64,000 nt of DNA. It comes from Uliginosibacterium gangwonense (GTDB lineage Bacteria > Pseudomonadota > Gammaproteobacteria > Burkholderiales > Rhodocyclaceae). The stretch spans positions 79,211 through 143,210 of the forward strand of contig SBBQ01000041.1 of NCBI GenBank assembly GCA_005239635.1, read 5' to 3'. A program made the position numbers and the translations under genes. Of this stretch, positions 43,828 through 53,141 are shown one piece after another. Position 1 is the first letter of the stretch. Each line of letters begins with the position of its first letter. Under the pieces are notes generated by a model. That model had not been told where the DNA came from. It saw nothing but the letters and a program-made list of their open reading frames with translations, and made no database searches.

Positions 43828-44274
43828 ATGATTCGGAATCTCTACGACAACCATCCTTTAAGACGGCAATTAATTGAGTCAGCGTTGGCTTGGGAGCGCT
43901 CGTTTGGCGTAATGCCTGGAATCACGAGTCAAGTTTCCGAATTCGATGTGGCGATGCTGGTCGGGCATACGCCAGAGACCTATGCTGCTGAAATGCAGGG
44001 AACAAGCGCTGTACGCAAAGGGTTTGACTTCTGCTATGGCAATAAGCGTTATCAAGTCAAAGCAAATCGACCCAGTGGAAAGCCGGGGTCAGGCGTTACT
44101 TTGGTTGGCAAAGCAAACAATTACGAATGGGATATCTTGGTCTGGATTCTTTATAACCAGTATTTTGAGATACAGGAATGTTGGCAATGGAATGCCACTG
44201 TTTATCGTGAGCAATTCGATTTAAAGAGTCGATTGCGTCCCAAGGATATGCGGCTTGGGGTCAGGCTCGTATGA
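43828..44274 (+). CDS. Uncharacterised protein, possible PD-(D/E)xK-type nuclease
   Basis: 148 residues from ATG 43828; a TTG at 43822 is less likely. The central part FDFCYGNKRYQVKANRPSGK resembles a D...QxK nuclease core, and ANNYEWDILVWILYNQYFEI forms the following strand and helix. The overall pattern is reminiscent of small restriction-endonuclease-fold proteins, but this is an inference from motif shape. It is coupled to the GIY-YIG gene by an ATGA overlap, and both are bracketed by inverted REP copies inside the mutase-meaB operon. Confidence 0.6.
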   Translation: MIRNLYDNHPLRRQLIESALAWERSFGVMPGITSQVSEFDVAMLVGHTPETYAAEMQGTSAVRKGFDFCYGNKRYQVKANRPSGKPGSGVTLVGKANNYEWDILVWILYNQYFEIQECWQWNATVYREQFDLKSRLRPKDMRLGVRLV

Positions 44275-44600
44275 AGCCTTTCTATGTCTATCTTTTGCAG
44301 TGTGCCGACAATTCATTTTATTGTGGTCATACCGATGATATTGAGCGAAGGCTTAGCCAGCACCATGATGGCCAAATTGGATACACGGCAGCACGCAAGC
44401 CGGTACTGCTAGTTTGGCAGGGAGAATTTGTTACGCGTGCAGAAGCTATAAGCTTTGAACGACGAGTCAAAGGTTGGTCGCGTGCCAAGAAAGCAGCGTT
44501 GGTGGCCGGCGACTGGGAACAGATTAAGCGCTTGTCGCGTAATCATTCAGTAGATAGAGCGCCCTTCGACAAGCTCAGGGCGAACGGTGTTGAAAAATGA
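44271..44600 (+). CDS. GIY-YIG nuclease superfamily protein (UPF0213/YhbQ type)
   Basis: 109 residues. The GIY-YIG core is FYVYLLQCADNSFYCGHTDDIERRLSQHHDG, with conserved tyrosine pair, arginine in ERRL and a glutamate in FERRVKGW. The last 14 residues ([14 protein letters not shown]) are encoded by a REP repeat that has supplied the end of the gene. Similar REP-derived tails are known in this family. ATGA overlaps couple it to both neighbours, including meaB. Its cellular role is not known. Confidence 0.88.
   Translation: MKPFYVYLLQCADNSFYCGHTDDIERRLSQHHDGQIGYTAARKPVLLVWQGEFVTRAEAISFERRVKGWSRAKKAALVAGDWEQIKRLSRNHSVDRAPFDKLRANGVEK
44561..44588 (+). repeat. REP-type palindromic repeat, right copy
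   Basis: Contains CCTTCGACAAGCTCAGG then CGAAC. It lies in the 3' end of the GIY-YIG gene, in frame, and is the inverted partner of the copy at 43774-43798. Confidence 0.85.
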
Positions 44601-45598
44601 ATGCATGCGTGATGAGTGCAGACGATCAAGCTCTGGTGCAGGGTGTGCTGGCAGGCGAGCGCCGTGCATTGGCAAAGACCATTACGCTCATTGAGTCGCA
44701 GCGCCTAGATCATCAACAGCGTGCGCAGCAGGTTTTAAGTGCGCTATTACCGCATACCGGGCGCTCTGTACGCATCGGCATTTCGGGCGTGCCCGGCGTG
44801 GGCAAGTCAACCTTCATCGAATCGCTCGGCTTGTACTTGATTGGCCAAGGCAAGCGATTGGCGGTGCTGGCGGTGGACCCATCTTCCACGGTCACCGGTG
44901 GTTCCATTCTGGGCGACAAAACGCGCATGGAATTGTTGTCCATGCGCACCGAAGCGTTTATTCGCCCCAGCCCCAGTTCTGGCGCGCTGGGTGGCGTGGC
45001 CGAGCGCACACGCGAAGCCATGTTGGCGTGCGAGGCCGCAGGCTACGACGTGATCGTGATTGAAACGGTGGGCGTTGGCCAGTCTGAAACCGCAGTGGCC
45101 GACATGACCGATTTGTTTTGTCTGCTGCAATTGCCAAACGCGGGCGACGATTTGCAAGCCATTAAAAAAGGGGTGATGGAACTCGCCGATTTGGTGGTGA
45201 TTAACAAAGCGGATGCAGACCCTACGGCCGCACAGGTTGCGCGCTCTCACATCAACAACGCTTTATCGATGATTGCCGGGCGCGGCGAAGACTGGGCGGT
45301 GCCGGTGCTGTGCTTGTCAGCGTTAAGCGCGCCTGAGGCCGCCAATGGTGTGGCGCAAATGTGGCAAGAGGTTGAACGTTTTGTGGCGACGCGCAACGAA
45401 AGCGGGCGGTTTCAAGTGCGTCGGCAACAACAAGCGCGTGGTTGGATGTGGCAACAAATTGAACGCGAATTGCGCCAACGCTTTCGCCATCACACAGCGG
45501 TGGCAGATCATGTCGCACAATTTGAAGCAGATGTGGTGGCAGGCTGTATGACGCCGGGTGACGCAGCAACAAGATTGCTCTCGATGTTTAAAGGCTAG
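44597..45598 (+). CDS. meaB: Methylmalonyl-CoA mutase-associated GTPase MeaB
   Basis: G3E-type GTPase that guards and reloads methylmalonyl-CoA mutase with cobalamin. 333 residues with Walker [19 protein letters not shown], switch regions [18 protein letters not shown] and ETVGVGQSE, and base-recognition VINKAD. The start overlaps the GIY-YIG stop (ATGA); ATG 44612 is an alternative. The usual scpA-meaB adjacency is interrupted here by the REP-bracketed insert. Confidence 0.95.
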   Translation: MNACVMSADDQALVQGVLAGERRALAKTITLIESQRLDHQQRAQQVLSALLPHTGRSVRIGISGVPGVGKSTFIESLGLYLIGQGKRLAVLAVDPSSTVTGGSILGDKTRMELLSMRTEAFIRPSPSSGALGGVAERTREAMLACEAAGYDVIVIETVGVGQSETAVADMTDLFCLLQLPNAGDDLQAIKKGVMELADLVVINKADADPTAAQVARSHINNALSMIAGRGEDWAVPVLCLSALSAPEAANGVAQMWQEVERFVATRNESGRFQVRRQQQARGWMWQQIERELRQRFRHHTAVADHVAQFEADVVAGCMTPGDAATRLLSMFKG

Positions 45599-45689
45599 CG
45601 TCACAAAATGTGTCGTTTCCAATACAAGAAATGAAAGTTGCTCGCTACTGCCGAGGGAGTCGCGAGTAAATAAAAAGGAGTGGAAATCC

Positions 45690-47222
45690 ATGCAAGACAT
45701 TATTGAAGAGCTCAATCGTCGTCGCGAAGCGGCCTGTATGGGCGGTGGACAAAAGCGTATCGACGCGCAACATGCGCGCGGCAAACTCACCGCGCGTGAG
45801 CGCATCGAACTGCTGTTAGACGACGGTAGCTTCGAAGAGTGGGATATGTTCAAAGAACATCGCTGCACGGATTTCGGCATGGCCGAAAACACAGTGCCGG
45901 GCGATGGCGTGGTGACGGGTTACGGCACCATTAGTGGACGCTTGGTGTTCGTGTTCTCGCAAGATTTCACCGTGTTTGGTGGCTCCTTGTCTGAGTCGCA
46001 CGCCGAGAAAATCTGCAAGATCATGGACCATGCGATGAAAGTGGGCGCACCCGTGATTGGTATTAACGACTCGGGCGGCGCACGTATTCAAGAAGGCGTG
46101 GCGTCATTGGGCGGTTACGCCGAAGTGTTTCAGCGCAACGTGATGGCATCGGGCGTGATTCCACAAATCAGTTTGGTGATGGGCCCTTGTGCTGGTGGCG
46201 CGGTATATTCGCCTGCGATGACAGACTTCATCTTTATGGTGAAAGACACGTCGTACATGTTCGTCACCGGGCCGGAAGTGGTTAAGACGGTGACGCACGA
46301 AGAGGTGTCGGCAGAAGAATTGGGTGGCGCGACCACGCACACTAGCAAGAGTGGTGTGGCTGATCTCGCGTTTGAAGACGACGTTGAAATGCTCATGATG
46401 ACGCGTCGCATGTTCAACTACTTGCCGCTGTCGAATCGTGAAAAGCCACCCGTGCGCCCAAGCACCGACCCGGCAGATCGTAGCGAGCACAGCCTCGACA
46501 CCTTGGTGCCTGAAAATCCCAACAAGCCGTATGACATGAAGGAGTTGATCCTCAAGATTGTGGATGACGGCGACTTTTTCGAGATTCAACCGGACTACGC
46601 GCGCAACATCCTCATCGGCTTTGCGCGTATGGAAGGACAGACGGTGGGCATCGTTGCCAATCAGCCTTTGGTGTTGGCAGGTTGCTTAGACATTAAGAGC
46701 AGCATTAAGGCAGGACGCTTTGTGCGTTTTTGCGATGCCTTCAATATTCCCGTGGTGACGTTTGTTGATGTGCCGGGCTTTATGCCGGGTACTGCGCAAG
46801 AGTACGGCGGCATTATTAAACACGGCGCCAAGTTGCTCTATGCCTACGCTGAATGTACGGTGCCGAAGGTAACCGTGATTACGCGTAAAGCCTATGGCGG
46901 CGCGTATGACGTGATGAGTTCCAAACACTTGCGAGGTGACGTGAATTTCGCGTGGCCGTCAGCCGAAATTGCAGTGATGGGGCCGAAGGGTGCGGTGGAA
47001 ATTATTTTCCGCGAAGAAAAAAACGATCCGCAAAAAATTGCAGCACGTGAGGCTGAGTACAAAGCTAAATTTGCCAATCCGTTTGTCGCAGGGCATCGCG
47101 GCTTTATTGACGACGTGATTCAGCCACATGAAACGCGCAAACGCGTGTGCCGCTCGTTGGCCATGCTCAAAGATAAGCAGCTCGACAATCCGTGGCGCAA
47201 GCACGGCAATATCCCCCTGTGA
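45690..47222 (+). CDS. pccB: Propionyl-CoA carboxylase beta subunit
   Basis: Carboxyltransferase subunit that moves CO2 from biotin to propionyl-CoA, giving (S)-methylmalonyl-CoA. 510 residues from ATG 45690, with GGAG upstream; the frame is open further back but overlaps meaB. It has the crotonase-like oxyanion motifs [19 protein letters not shown] and [12 protein letters not shown] in the N half, and [29 protein letters not shown] in the C half. It matches PccB better than acetyl-CoA carboxylase AccD, and the operon context agrees. Confidence 0.95.
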   Translation: MQDIIEELNRRREAACMGGGQKRIDAQHARGKLTARERIELLLDDGSFEEWDMFKEHRCTDFGMAENTVPGDGVVTGYGTISGRLVFVFSQDFTVFGGSLSESHAEKICKIMDHAMKVGAPVIGINDSGGARIQEGVASLGGYAEVFQRNVMASGVIPQISLVMGPCAGGAVYSPAMTDFIFMVKDTSYMFVTGPEVVKTVTHEEVSAEELGGATTHTSKSGVADLAFEDDVEMLMMTRRMFNYLPLSNREKPPVRPSTDPADRSEHSLDTLVPENPNKPYDMKELILKIVDDGDFFEIQPDYARNILIGFARMEGQTVGIVANQPLVLAGCLDIKSSIKAGRFVRFCDAFNIPVVTFVDVPGFMPGTAQEYGGIIKHGAKLLYAYAECTVPKVTVITRKAYGGAYDVMSSKHLRGDVNFAWPSAEIAVMGPKGAVEIIFREEKNDPQKIAAREAEYKAKFANPFVAGHRGFIDDVIQPHETRKRVCRSLAMLKDKQLDNPWRKHGNIPL

Positions 47223-47240
47223 TGCGCGGAGCGTGATGAC

Positions 47241-49241
47241 ATGTTTACAAAAATTCTAATTGCCAATCGCGGTGAAATCGCCTGCCGCGTTATTAAGACC
47301 GCGCGCAAAATGGGCATCGCCACCGTCGCGGTGTATTCCGAAGCCGACAAAGATGCGCTGCATGTGGAACTGGCAGATGAGGCTGTGTGCATTGGCCCGG
47401 CACCTTCCAAAGAATCGTATCTGGTGATGGATAAGATTATTGCTGCGTGCAAGCAAACAGGCGCGCAGGCAGTGCACCCGGGTTACGGCTTTTTGTCTGA
47501 GAACGAAACGTTTTCACGCCGGCTCGAAGAGGAAGGCATTGTCTTTATCGGCCCCAAGCATTATTCCGTGGCGGCGATGGGCGACAAAATCGCATCTAAA
47601 AAATTGGCGGGCGAGGCGGGGGTGAGCACCATTCCCGGCTACAACGAAGCCATTGCCGGGCCAGAGCAAGCTGTGCAGATTGCCAAAGATATCGGCTATC
47701 CGGTCATGATCAAAGCCTCAGCCGGTGGCGGTGGCAAAGGTTTGCGCGTGGCGTTTAACGACCAAGAGGCATTTGAAGGTTTTAGCGCGTGCCAAACCGA
47801 AGCGCGTAATAGCTTTGGCGATGATCGCGTGTTTATCGAAAAATTTGTTGAAGAGCCGCGACATATTGAAATTCAAGTGTTGGGTGACGCGCACGGTAAC
47901 GTGGTGTATCTCAATGAGCGCGAATGTTCCATTCAGCGTCGTCACCAAAAAGTGATCGAAGAGGCGCCGTCGCCATTCCTAGATGTAGCCACGCGCAAAG
48001 CGATGGGCGAGCAGGCGGTGGCATTGGCAAAGGCGGTGAATTACCAATCTGCGGGCACCGTTGAATTTGTGGTGGGTAGAGACAGAAGTTTTTACTTTCT
48101 AGAAATGAACACACGTTTGCAGGTTGAGCATCCAGTCACTGAGTTTATTACCGGCTTAGATTTGGTAGAGCAGATGATTCGCGTGGCGGCCGGTGAGCCG
48201 CTGCAAATTCGTCAGCAAGATGTGCAGCTCAATGGTTGGGCTATGGAGTGCCGCATCAATGCTGAAGACCCATTCCGAGGATTTTTGCCTTCGACTGGGC
48301 GCCTCGTAAAGTTTGTGCCACCGGCTGAAAATGCCGCGGGTGCGCAAGGCGCGGTGCGTGTTGATACGGGTGTGTTTGAGGGTGGCGAGATCTCGATGTT
48401 TTACGACTCGATGATTGCCAAGCTGATTGTGCACGCACCCACGCGTGATCAGGCGATTGCCTGTATGCGCGAAGCACTCAATGGTTTTGTGATTCGCGGC
48501 ATTGCGTCTAACGTGCCATTCCAGGCGGCGCTCATGCAGCATCCGCGCTTCCGTAGCGGACAATTCACCACCAATTTTATTGCAGAAGAATATCCGCACG
48601 GCTTTTCTGCTGCCGATGTGCCGCACGAAAATCCTGCGGTGTTGGTGTCAGTTGCGGCAGCCATCCATCTGCGCTATCTCGAGCGTCAATCGCGTATTGT
48701 GGGGCAACTGCCGGGGCATGAGTTCAAGCTGAGTCGCCACTATGTGGTGCAGTTGCGTGATGCGGAATACGCCGTAGAAGTCGATGCGATTGAAGGCGGG
48801 CATCGCGTTGTGCTCAATGGCAAACCTTACGATGTGTTGGCCGATTGGAAATTTGTCGATCCAATTTTCCGCGGCACGATCAACGGCGAAGAATTTGTAT
48901 TGCAGGCAGAGCGTGTTGGCCTGAAATATCGACTCTTCCATTGGGGCGTGCGTGTCGATGTGGGCGTGGTGAGTCGTCGCGCAGCGGCGCTGATGAAGCT
49001 GATGCCCAAAAAAGCGCCGCCAGATTTGTCGCGCTTCTTGTTGTCGCCCATGCCCGGCTTGCTCACGCATCTTGCTGTGCAAGTAGGGCAAGATGTGAAA
49101 GCCGGCGAAACGCTCGCTAAAATCGAAGCGATGAAAATGGAAAACGTGCTCAAGGCCGAGCAAGACTGCAAGGTCGCTGAAATTCTGGCCAAGCCTGGCG
49201 AGAGTTTGTCGGTCGATCAGGCGATTATTCGATTTGCGTGA
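47241..49241 (+). CDS. pccA: Propionyl-CoA carboxylase alpha subunit (biotin carboxylase plus BCCP)
   Basis: 666 residues: biotin carboxylase (FTKILIANRGEIACRVIKTARKMG; ATP-binding GGGGKGLRVA; EMNTRLQVEHPVTEFITGLDLV), a middle BT domain that contacts PccB, and a C-terminal biotinyl domain with the modified lysine in EAMKMENVLK. It starts 18 bp after pccB. Together with PccB, a mutase and MeaB it forms the propionyl-CoA to succinyl-CoA route. It is tied to breakdown of odd-chain fats, Val, Ile, Met and Thr. Confidence 0.96.
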   Translation: MFTKILIANRGEIACRVIKTARKMGIATVAVYSEADKDALHVELADEAVCIGPAPSKESYLVMDKIIAACKQTGAQAVHPGYGFLSENETFSRRLEEEGIVFIGPKHYSVAAMGDKIASKKLAGEAGVSTIPGYNEAIAGPEQAVQIAKDIGYPVMIKASAGGGGKGLRVAFNDQEAFEGFSACQTEARNSFGDDRVFIEKFVEEPRHIEIQVLGDAHGNVVYLNERECSIQRRHQKVIEEAPSPFLDVATRKAMGEQAVALAKAVNYQSAGTVEFVVGRDRSFYFLEMNTRLQVEHPVTEFITGLDLVEQMIRVAAGEPLQIRQQDVQLNGWAMECRINAEDPFRGFLPSTGRLVKFVPPAENAAGAQGAVRVDTGVFEGGEISMFYDSMIAKLIVHAPTRDQAIACMREALNGFVIRGIASNVPFQAALMQHPRFRSGQFTTNFIAEEYPHGFSAADVPHENPAVLVSVAAAIHLRYLERQSRIVGQLPGHEFKLSRHYVVQLRDAEYAVEVDAIEGGHRVVLNGKPYDVLADWKFVDPIFRGTINGEEFVLQAERVGLKYRLFHWGVRVDVGVVSRRAAALMKLMPKKAPPDLSRFLLSPMPGLLTHLAVQVGQDVKAGETLAKIEAMKMENVLKAEQDCKVAEILAKPGESLSVDQAIIRFA

Positions 49242-49314
49242 TTTGGCACGTGGGTTTGCCCTTTGGCCCGCTGCTGCTGGTAGCATGTGCATCACTTATT
49301 AGGGGGTGGCGTAC

Positions 49315-50193
49315 ATGCGGCTTGACGATAATCGCGAAAGTGAAAACTTAGAAGACCGTCGCGGTGGCGGAGGTGGCTTACCCGTCGGCGGACGATCAAT
49401 TGGCGTGGGTACCATTGTATTGGCCTTGGTGGCCATGTACTTTGGCGTGGATCCTTCTGTGGTGTTAAACATGGGGGGCGGCGCACCTTCGCAAGTGAGC
49501 CAGGAGGCTCCGGCACAGCCAGGCGTGAAATCATCACAGGACCCGGCTGAAGACCAGGCTGCACATTTTGTCTCTAAAGTTTTGGCCGACACGGAAGATA
49601 CGTGGGGCGAAATTTTCAAAGCGGGTGGTCGTCAGTATGAGGAGCCAAAGCTGGTGCTCTATACCGGTGGCACACGTACCGCATGCGGTATGGGGCAGGC
49701 GGCGATGGGGCCGTTCTATTGTCCTGCCGATCAGAAGGTTTATCTCGACTTGGCGTTTTATAACGAGCTGCAGCGCAGATTCCAAGCGCCGGGCGATTTT
49801 GCGCAGGCTTATGTGGTGGCACATGAAATTGGCCATCATGTACAAAATCTACTGGGGATTTCGGAAAAAGTGCAGCAGGCACGTGGACGCGTGAGTGAAG
49901 CTGAGGGGAATGCGCTTTCGGTGCGTTTGGAGTTGCAGGCAGATTGTTTGGCCGGCATATGGGCAAACCATGCTAATCGTAGTCGCAGCGTATTAGAGCA
50001 GGGTGATATTGATGAAGGGTTGCGTGCTGCAACGGCTATTGGCGATGACACGCTCCAGAAACAGGCGCAGGGATATGCTGTGCCGGAAAGCTTTACGCAC
50101 GGATCTTCCGAGCAACGTGTACGTTGGTTTAAACGCGGTTTAGAAGCAGGCGAAATGAAAGCCTGCGATACGTTTGCACAACGCAGTTTGTAA
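49315..50193 (+). CDS. ypfJ: YpfJ-type neutral zinc metallopeptidase
   Basis: 292 residues from ATG 49315, just after AGGGGGT; a GTG at 49306 is less likely. The N-terminus MRLDDNRESENLEDRRGGGGG and a single membrane helix (about 28-45) are family traits. The zinc motif is VVAHEIGHHVQNLLG (about 167-181), with ELQADCLAGIWA downstream as the third ligand region. Cysteines flank the active domain. The physiological substrate is unknown. It may be co-transcribed with pccA (73 bp gap) and ends at a strong terminator. Confidence 0.9.
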   Translation: MRLDDNRESENLEDRRGGGGGLPVGGRSIGVGTIVLALVAMYFGVDPSVVLNMGGGAPSQVSQEAPAQPGVKSSQDPAEDQAAHFVSKVLADTEDTWGEIFKAGGRQYEEPKLVLYTGGTRTACGMGQAAMGPFYCPADQKVYLDLAFYNELQRRFQAPGDFAQAYVVAHEIGHHVQNLLGISEKVQQARGRVSEAEGNALSVRLELQADCLAGIWANHANRSRSVLEQGDIDEGLRAATAIGDDTLQKQAQGYAVPESFTHGSSEQRVRWFKRGLEAGEMKACDTFAQRSL

Positions 50194-50207
50194 CTCGGTT
50201 TCTCATT

Positions 50208-50240
50208 AAACAAAGGCCACCTGCGGGTGGCCTTTGTTTT
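50208..50240. terminator. Bidirectional intrinsic terminator between ypfJ and the VOC gene
   Basis: AAACAAAGGCCACC (50208-50221) pairs perfectly with GGTGGCCTTTGTTT (50226-50239) around a TGCG loop. A and T runs sit on both outer sides, so it works in both directions for two convergent genes. Confidence 0.92.
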
Positions 50241-50250
50241 GGCAAAAGCG

Positions 50251-50730
50251 CTAGCTGGTCTTGGTTTGCAAAGCGGCAATCACGGTGGGCGGGGCTTGCA
50301 CAAGCTCAATCAGCACGCCCTCGCCTGCAATGGGAAACTCGTCATTACTCTTTGGGTGCACAAAAGTAATGTCGTATCCGGCGGCGCCTTTGCGAATGCC
50401 GCCAGGCGCAAAGCGCACGCCTTGTTCAGTGAGCCATGCGACTGCAGTAGGCAAATCATCTACCCACAGCCCGACGTGATTGAGTGGCGTTTGATGTACG
50501 GCTGGCTTGGCGTCTGGATTCAGTGGCTGCATGAGGTCGACCTCAACCCGTGTGGCGCCGCGGCCAAGGCCGCATATATCTTCATCTACGTTTTCGCGTT
50601 CGCTGACGAAATGGCCGTCAATTTGCAGGCCGAACATCTCAACCCAGAGCTTACGTAGGCGAGTTTTGTCGGGGCCGCCTATGGCGATTTGCTGTATGCC
50701 GAGTATTTGGAATGGGCGAACAGTACTCAT
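50251..50730 (-). CDS. VOC (glyoxalase-fold) family protein, candidate methylmalonyl-CoA epimerase
   Basis: 159 residues with two beta-alpha-beta-beta-beta modules. The pathway next door needs an epimerase to turn (S)- into (R)-methylmalonyl-CoA, and this protein shares features with that family: [31 protein letters not shown] with a metal-type histidine, and FVHPKS followed by GVLIELVQ with the last glutamate ligand. However, the first metal ligand position reads IQQIAIGG where the epimerase has histidine. So it may be another VOC enzyme. The gene faces ypfJ across a shared terminator. Confidence 0.7.
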   Translation of the reverse strand: MSTVRPFQILGIQQIAIGGPDKTRLRKLWVEMFGLQIDGHFVSERENVDEDICGLGRGATRVEVDLMQPLNPDAKPAVHQTPLNHVGLWVDDLPTAVAWLTEQGVRFAPGGIRKGAAGYDITFVHPKSNDEFPIAGEGVLIELVQAPPTVIAALQTKTS

Positions 50731-51174
50731 GTATGTCCTTTAAGTCGTTGAGTCATGCGAATTCGGCTTATGTTAATGATTTTTATGTAAAAAATGTCGA
50801 TTCACAATAGTCTATGATTTTGGTCGGCTTTTCTGAAGGTTGTCTTACAAGGCGTGTGCGCTATATCTACCCTTTATAAGGGTTAACTTAAATTGGGCCG
50901 AAAAAATTATTACGTTTGGCTGATAGACGTCCTAAATTCAGCGGGTTGTCAGCAAATATCGTTCAAATTCAGGGTGCGCCTGATGTAAAAAAATATGATT
51001 TAGGCCTACAGTGGAAGATTAAATAAGCCGTTGGCATGCTTGTAGCAAGTCGGAATAATTGGGTGGAATTTTTCGGTTTGTCGCCAACGAAACGAAGCAC
51101 CGAGTGTTTCAACGTAGAAACTTAAAACGGTGTCAGTACGGCAGGACGACAAACCAAATCAAACAGAGTACATC
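50731..51174. other. AT-rich regulatory region between the VOC gene and the LuxR-type regulator
   Basis: Holds an inverted repeat (ACCCTT, TAT, AAGGGT, near 50871-50885), a direct repeat of AAATTCAG (near 50935 and 50966), and a sigma-54-like word (51031-51047). No gene is evident. Confidence 0.5.
51031..51047 (+). promoter_or_regulatory. Candidate sigma-54 promoter for the LuxR-type regulator
   Basis: TTGGCATGCTTGTAGCA keeps the GG and GC pair with 10 bp between and matches TTGGCACG-N4-TTGCA at all but two positions. It lies about 130 bp before the ATG in a long AT-rich region. No enhancer-binding protein gene is nearby. Confidence 0.4.
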
Positions 51175-51882
51175 ATGTCGAGTGCCAGGGAAGCGATTCA
51201 ACGGGATATACCCTCAAGGTCATTGAATGGCCTGACGGTTTTGGTCGCCGATCGTAAAGAGATTTACCGTTTAGGGCTGGTTCAAGGCCTCACGCAAGCC
51301 GGCGCGACAGTTGTAGCGCAAACAGGTGACGGCATTGAAGCCGGTCGTTTGGTGCGCGAAAGCAAAGCCGATCTCATGGTGCTAGATGCGCGATTGCCGA
51401 GTTTGAATGGTCTCGAAATTGTGGGCCGCATTGTCGCTGGTGGGCATACGGTTCGTGCCATTTTATTGATTGATGCAGGCGATGAATCTGCGATGCATCG
51501 CGCTTTATCCTCAGGTGTATTAGGTATTGCGCCGCGCACGGTGCCACTCAACGAACTGGTTGAGGGCCTGCGCACGGTACTGCGCAGTGAAATTTGGTTG
51601 GCCCCTTCTTTGGGGATGACATTGGATGCTGAATACTTACAGGGTATTCGCCAGCGCCAATCTCGCTCGGCTCCTTGGCAAATTGAGCGCTTGACACCGC
51701 GTCAGCGTGAAATACTGCAATTGATTGCTGAAGGCAAAGACGCGCGCCACATTGCCGAGCGTTTATCGTTAAGCATTAAGACGGTTGAAACCCATCGTGC
51801 TCAATTGATGGAACGCTTGGGTTTGTTTGACGTTGCACTGCTTACCCGCTTTGCTATTCGTCACGGCCTCGTGGCTGATTAA
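51175..51882 (+). CDS. NarL/FixJ-type response regulator
   Basis: 235 residues from ATG 51175; a GTG at 51130 is possible. The receiver (about 20-135) keeps the phospho-acceptor aspartate in LMVLDARLPSLNGLE, but the N-terminal acidic pair is reduced to ADRKE and the conserved lysine after beta-5 is replaced (GIAPRTVPL). So phosphorylation-dependent switching may be altered. The C-terminal LuxR helix-turn-helix is intact: LTPRQREILQLIAEGKDARHIAERLSLSIKTVETHRAQLMERLG. No histidine kinase is adjacent. Targets unknown. Confidence 0.88.
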   Translation: MSSAREAIQRDIPSRSLNGLTVLVADRKEIYRLGLVQGLTQAGATVVAQTGDGIEAGRLVRESKADLMVLDARLPSLNGLEIVGRIVAGGHTVRAILLIDAGDESAMHRALSSGVLGIAPRTVPLNELVEGLRTVLRSEIWLAPSLGMTLDAEYLQGIRQRQSRSAPWQIERLTPRQREILQLIAEGKDARHIAERLSLSIKTVETHRAQLMERLGLFDVALLTRFAIRHGLVAD

Positions 51883-51902
51883 ATCTCTGCGTGTGCGTGG
51901 CT

Positions 51903-52727
51903 TCAGCGTGTTGAGGCGACAGCATTTCTTTGCGTTGAATTCAGCTTATACAACATGACGCCACCGATGAGCATCATCGGTACGCAGAGCCATTGTGCGG
52001 TTGATAAGCCTAGGCCCAACGCCGTGACATGGTCGCCAAAAATACCCGCATCCGGGGTGCGGAAAAATTCAGCGATAAAACGCAGCAAACCATATCCCAA
52101 TAAAAATGCAGCGCTAACCGCTTTGAGCGGACGCGGCTTGGCTGAATATATCCACAGCACCACGAACAGCAGCAGTCCTTCAAGACCTACCTGATACAAC
52201 TGAGAGGGGTGGCGCGGCAAGGTGTCGACATGTGGAAACACCATGGCCCAAGGCAAATCTGCGGAAGCGGGGCGTCCCCACAGTTCGCCATTGATGAAAT
52301 TGCCAATGCGGCCAGCAGCCAAGCCGGTTGGTACGAGCGGGGCAATAAAATCGGTGACCTGCCAAAAACGACGACCTGTACGTTGAGCCCACAGCCAACA
52401 AGCCACCAAAACACCTAGAAAGCCGCCATGGAAGCTCATGCCGCCTTGCCAGATGGCAAATACCTGCATAGGGTGAGATAAGTAGTAGGTGGGCTGATAA
52501 AACAACACTTCACCTAGCCGCCCGCCGATTACAACCCCCAGCATGCCCCAAAACAACAGGTCTTCCAGTGCTTGCTTGTCAAAGCCTAATTCAGGACGAC
52601 GCTTCAGGTGCTGGCGTCCTAGGGCAATAAACAGGCCAAACGCCATCAGATACGTTAGGCCATACCAGCGAATCGCGAGTGGTCCGAGATGAATGGCAAT
52701 GGGATCAATATCTGGGTGTATCAGCAT
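51903..52727 (-). CDS. lgt: Prolipoprotein diacylglyceryl transferase
   Basis: Inner-membrane enzyme that transfers diacylglycerol from phosphatidylglycerol to the lipobox cysteine of prolipoproteins, the first step of lipoprotein maturation. 274 residues with about seven membrane helices. Family motifs: [12 protein letters not shown] at the start, [22 protein letters not shown], and the signature [15 protein letters not shown] (about 140-154), with [12 protein letters not shown] after it. It stands alone, convergent with the LuxR-type regulator. Confidence 0.96.
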   Translation of the reverse strand: MLIHPDIDPIAIHLGPLAIRWYGLTYLMAFGLFIALGRQHLKRRPELGFDKQALEDLLFWGMLGVVIGGRLGEVLFYQPTYYLSHPMQVFAIWQGGMSFHGGFLGVLVACWLWAQRTGRRFWQVTDFIAPLVPTGLAAGRIGNFINGELWGRPASADLPWAMVFPHVDTLPRHPSQLYQVGLEGLLLFVVLWIYSAKPRPLKAVSAAFLLGYGLLRFIAEFFRTPDAGIFGDHVTALGLGLSTAQWLCVPMMLIGGVMLYKLNSTQRNAVASTR

Positions 52728-53141
52728 GTTTGACGCGATTTGAATTGAGCACGGAACGATGAGCGCTGGGTTGAACGCTGACGTATATGTTTAAAGGAGC
52801 ACGGCTGTGAGGAACAAGATTGCGTATTCATTGCCAAAGATTGAAGGCTAGAACGAATTGTCATCGCAAATGGCCTAGTTTGAAAAGTGAATTGCTTTTG
52901 CGCGCAGCGTGAGTTTGCCTAGTGAAGGCGGGATGAACGTGTTAATTGTCGATTGTGGATCTTGGCTTGATGTTCAGTCGGGCTATTGAACGTGAGTTCA
53001 CGATGCTACGTTATTACGCCAGCGCACTGCGTTACGTCATCGCTTAAGCGCAGCGGTTTAGTCAAAACATCATGAATGGTGCGGAAAAACGCGCTACACC
53101 GTAAAATTGCGGTCTTGATTCAGCATTCGTCGGAGTTTGTC
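52728..53141. other. Intergenic region between divergent lgt and ilvD
   Basis: About 410 bp. Short leader-like frames exist (GTG 52807, 14 codons after AAAGGAG; ATG 52933, 18 codons rich in Val, Leu and Ile), but no terminator hairpin with U tract follows, so attenuation is not supported. No clear promoter was found. Confidence 0.45.

Noticed and set aside
52807..52989. Two leader-peptide-like frames upstream of ilvD, one rich in Val/Leu/Ile
   Set aside because: No terminator/antiterminator hairpin with U tract follows, so an attenuator cannot be supported.
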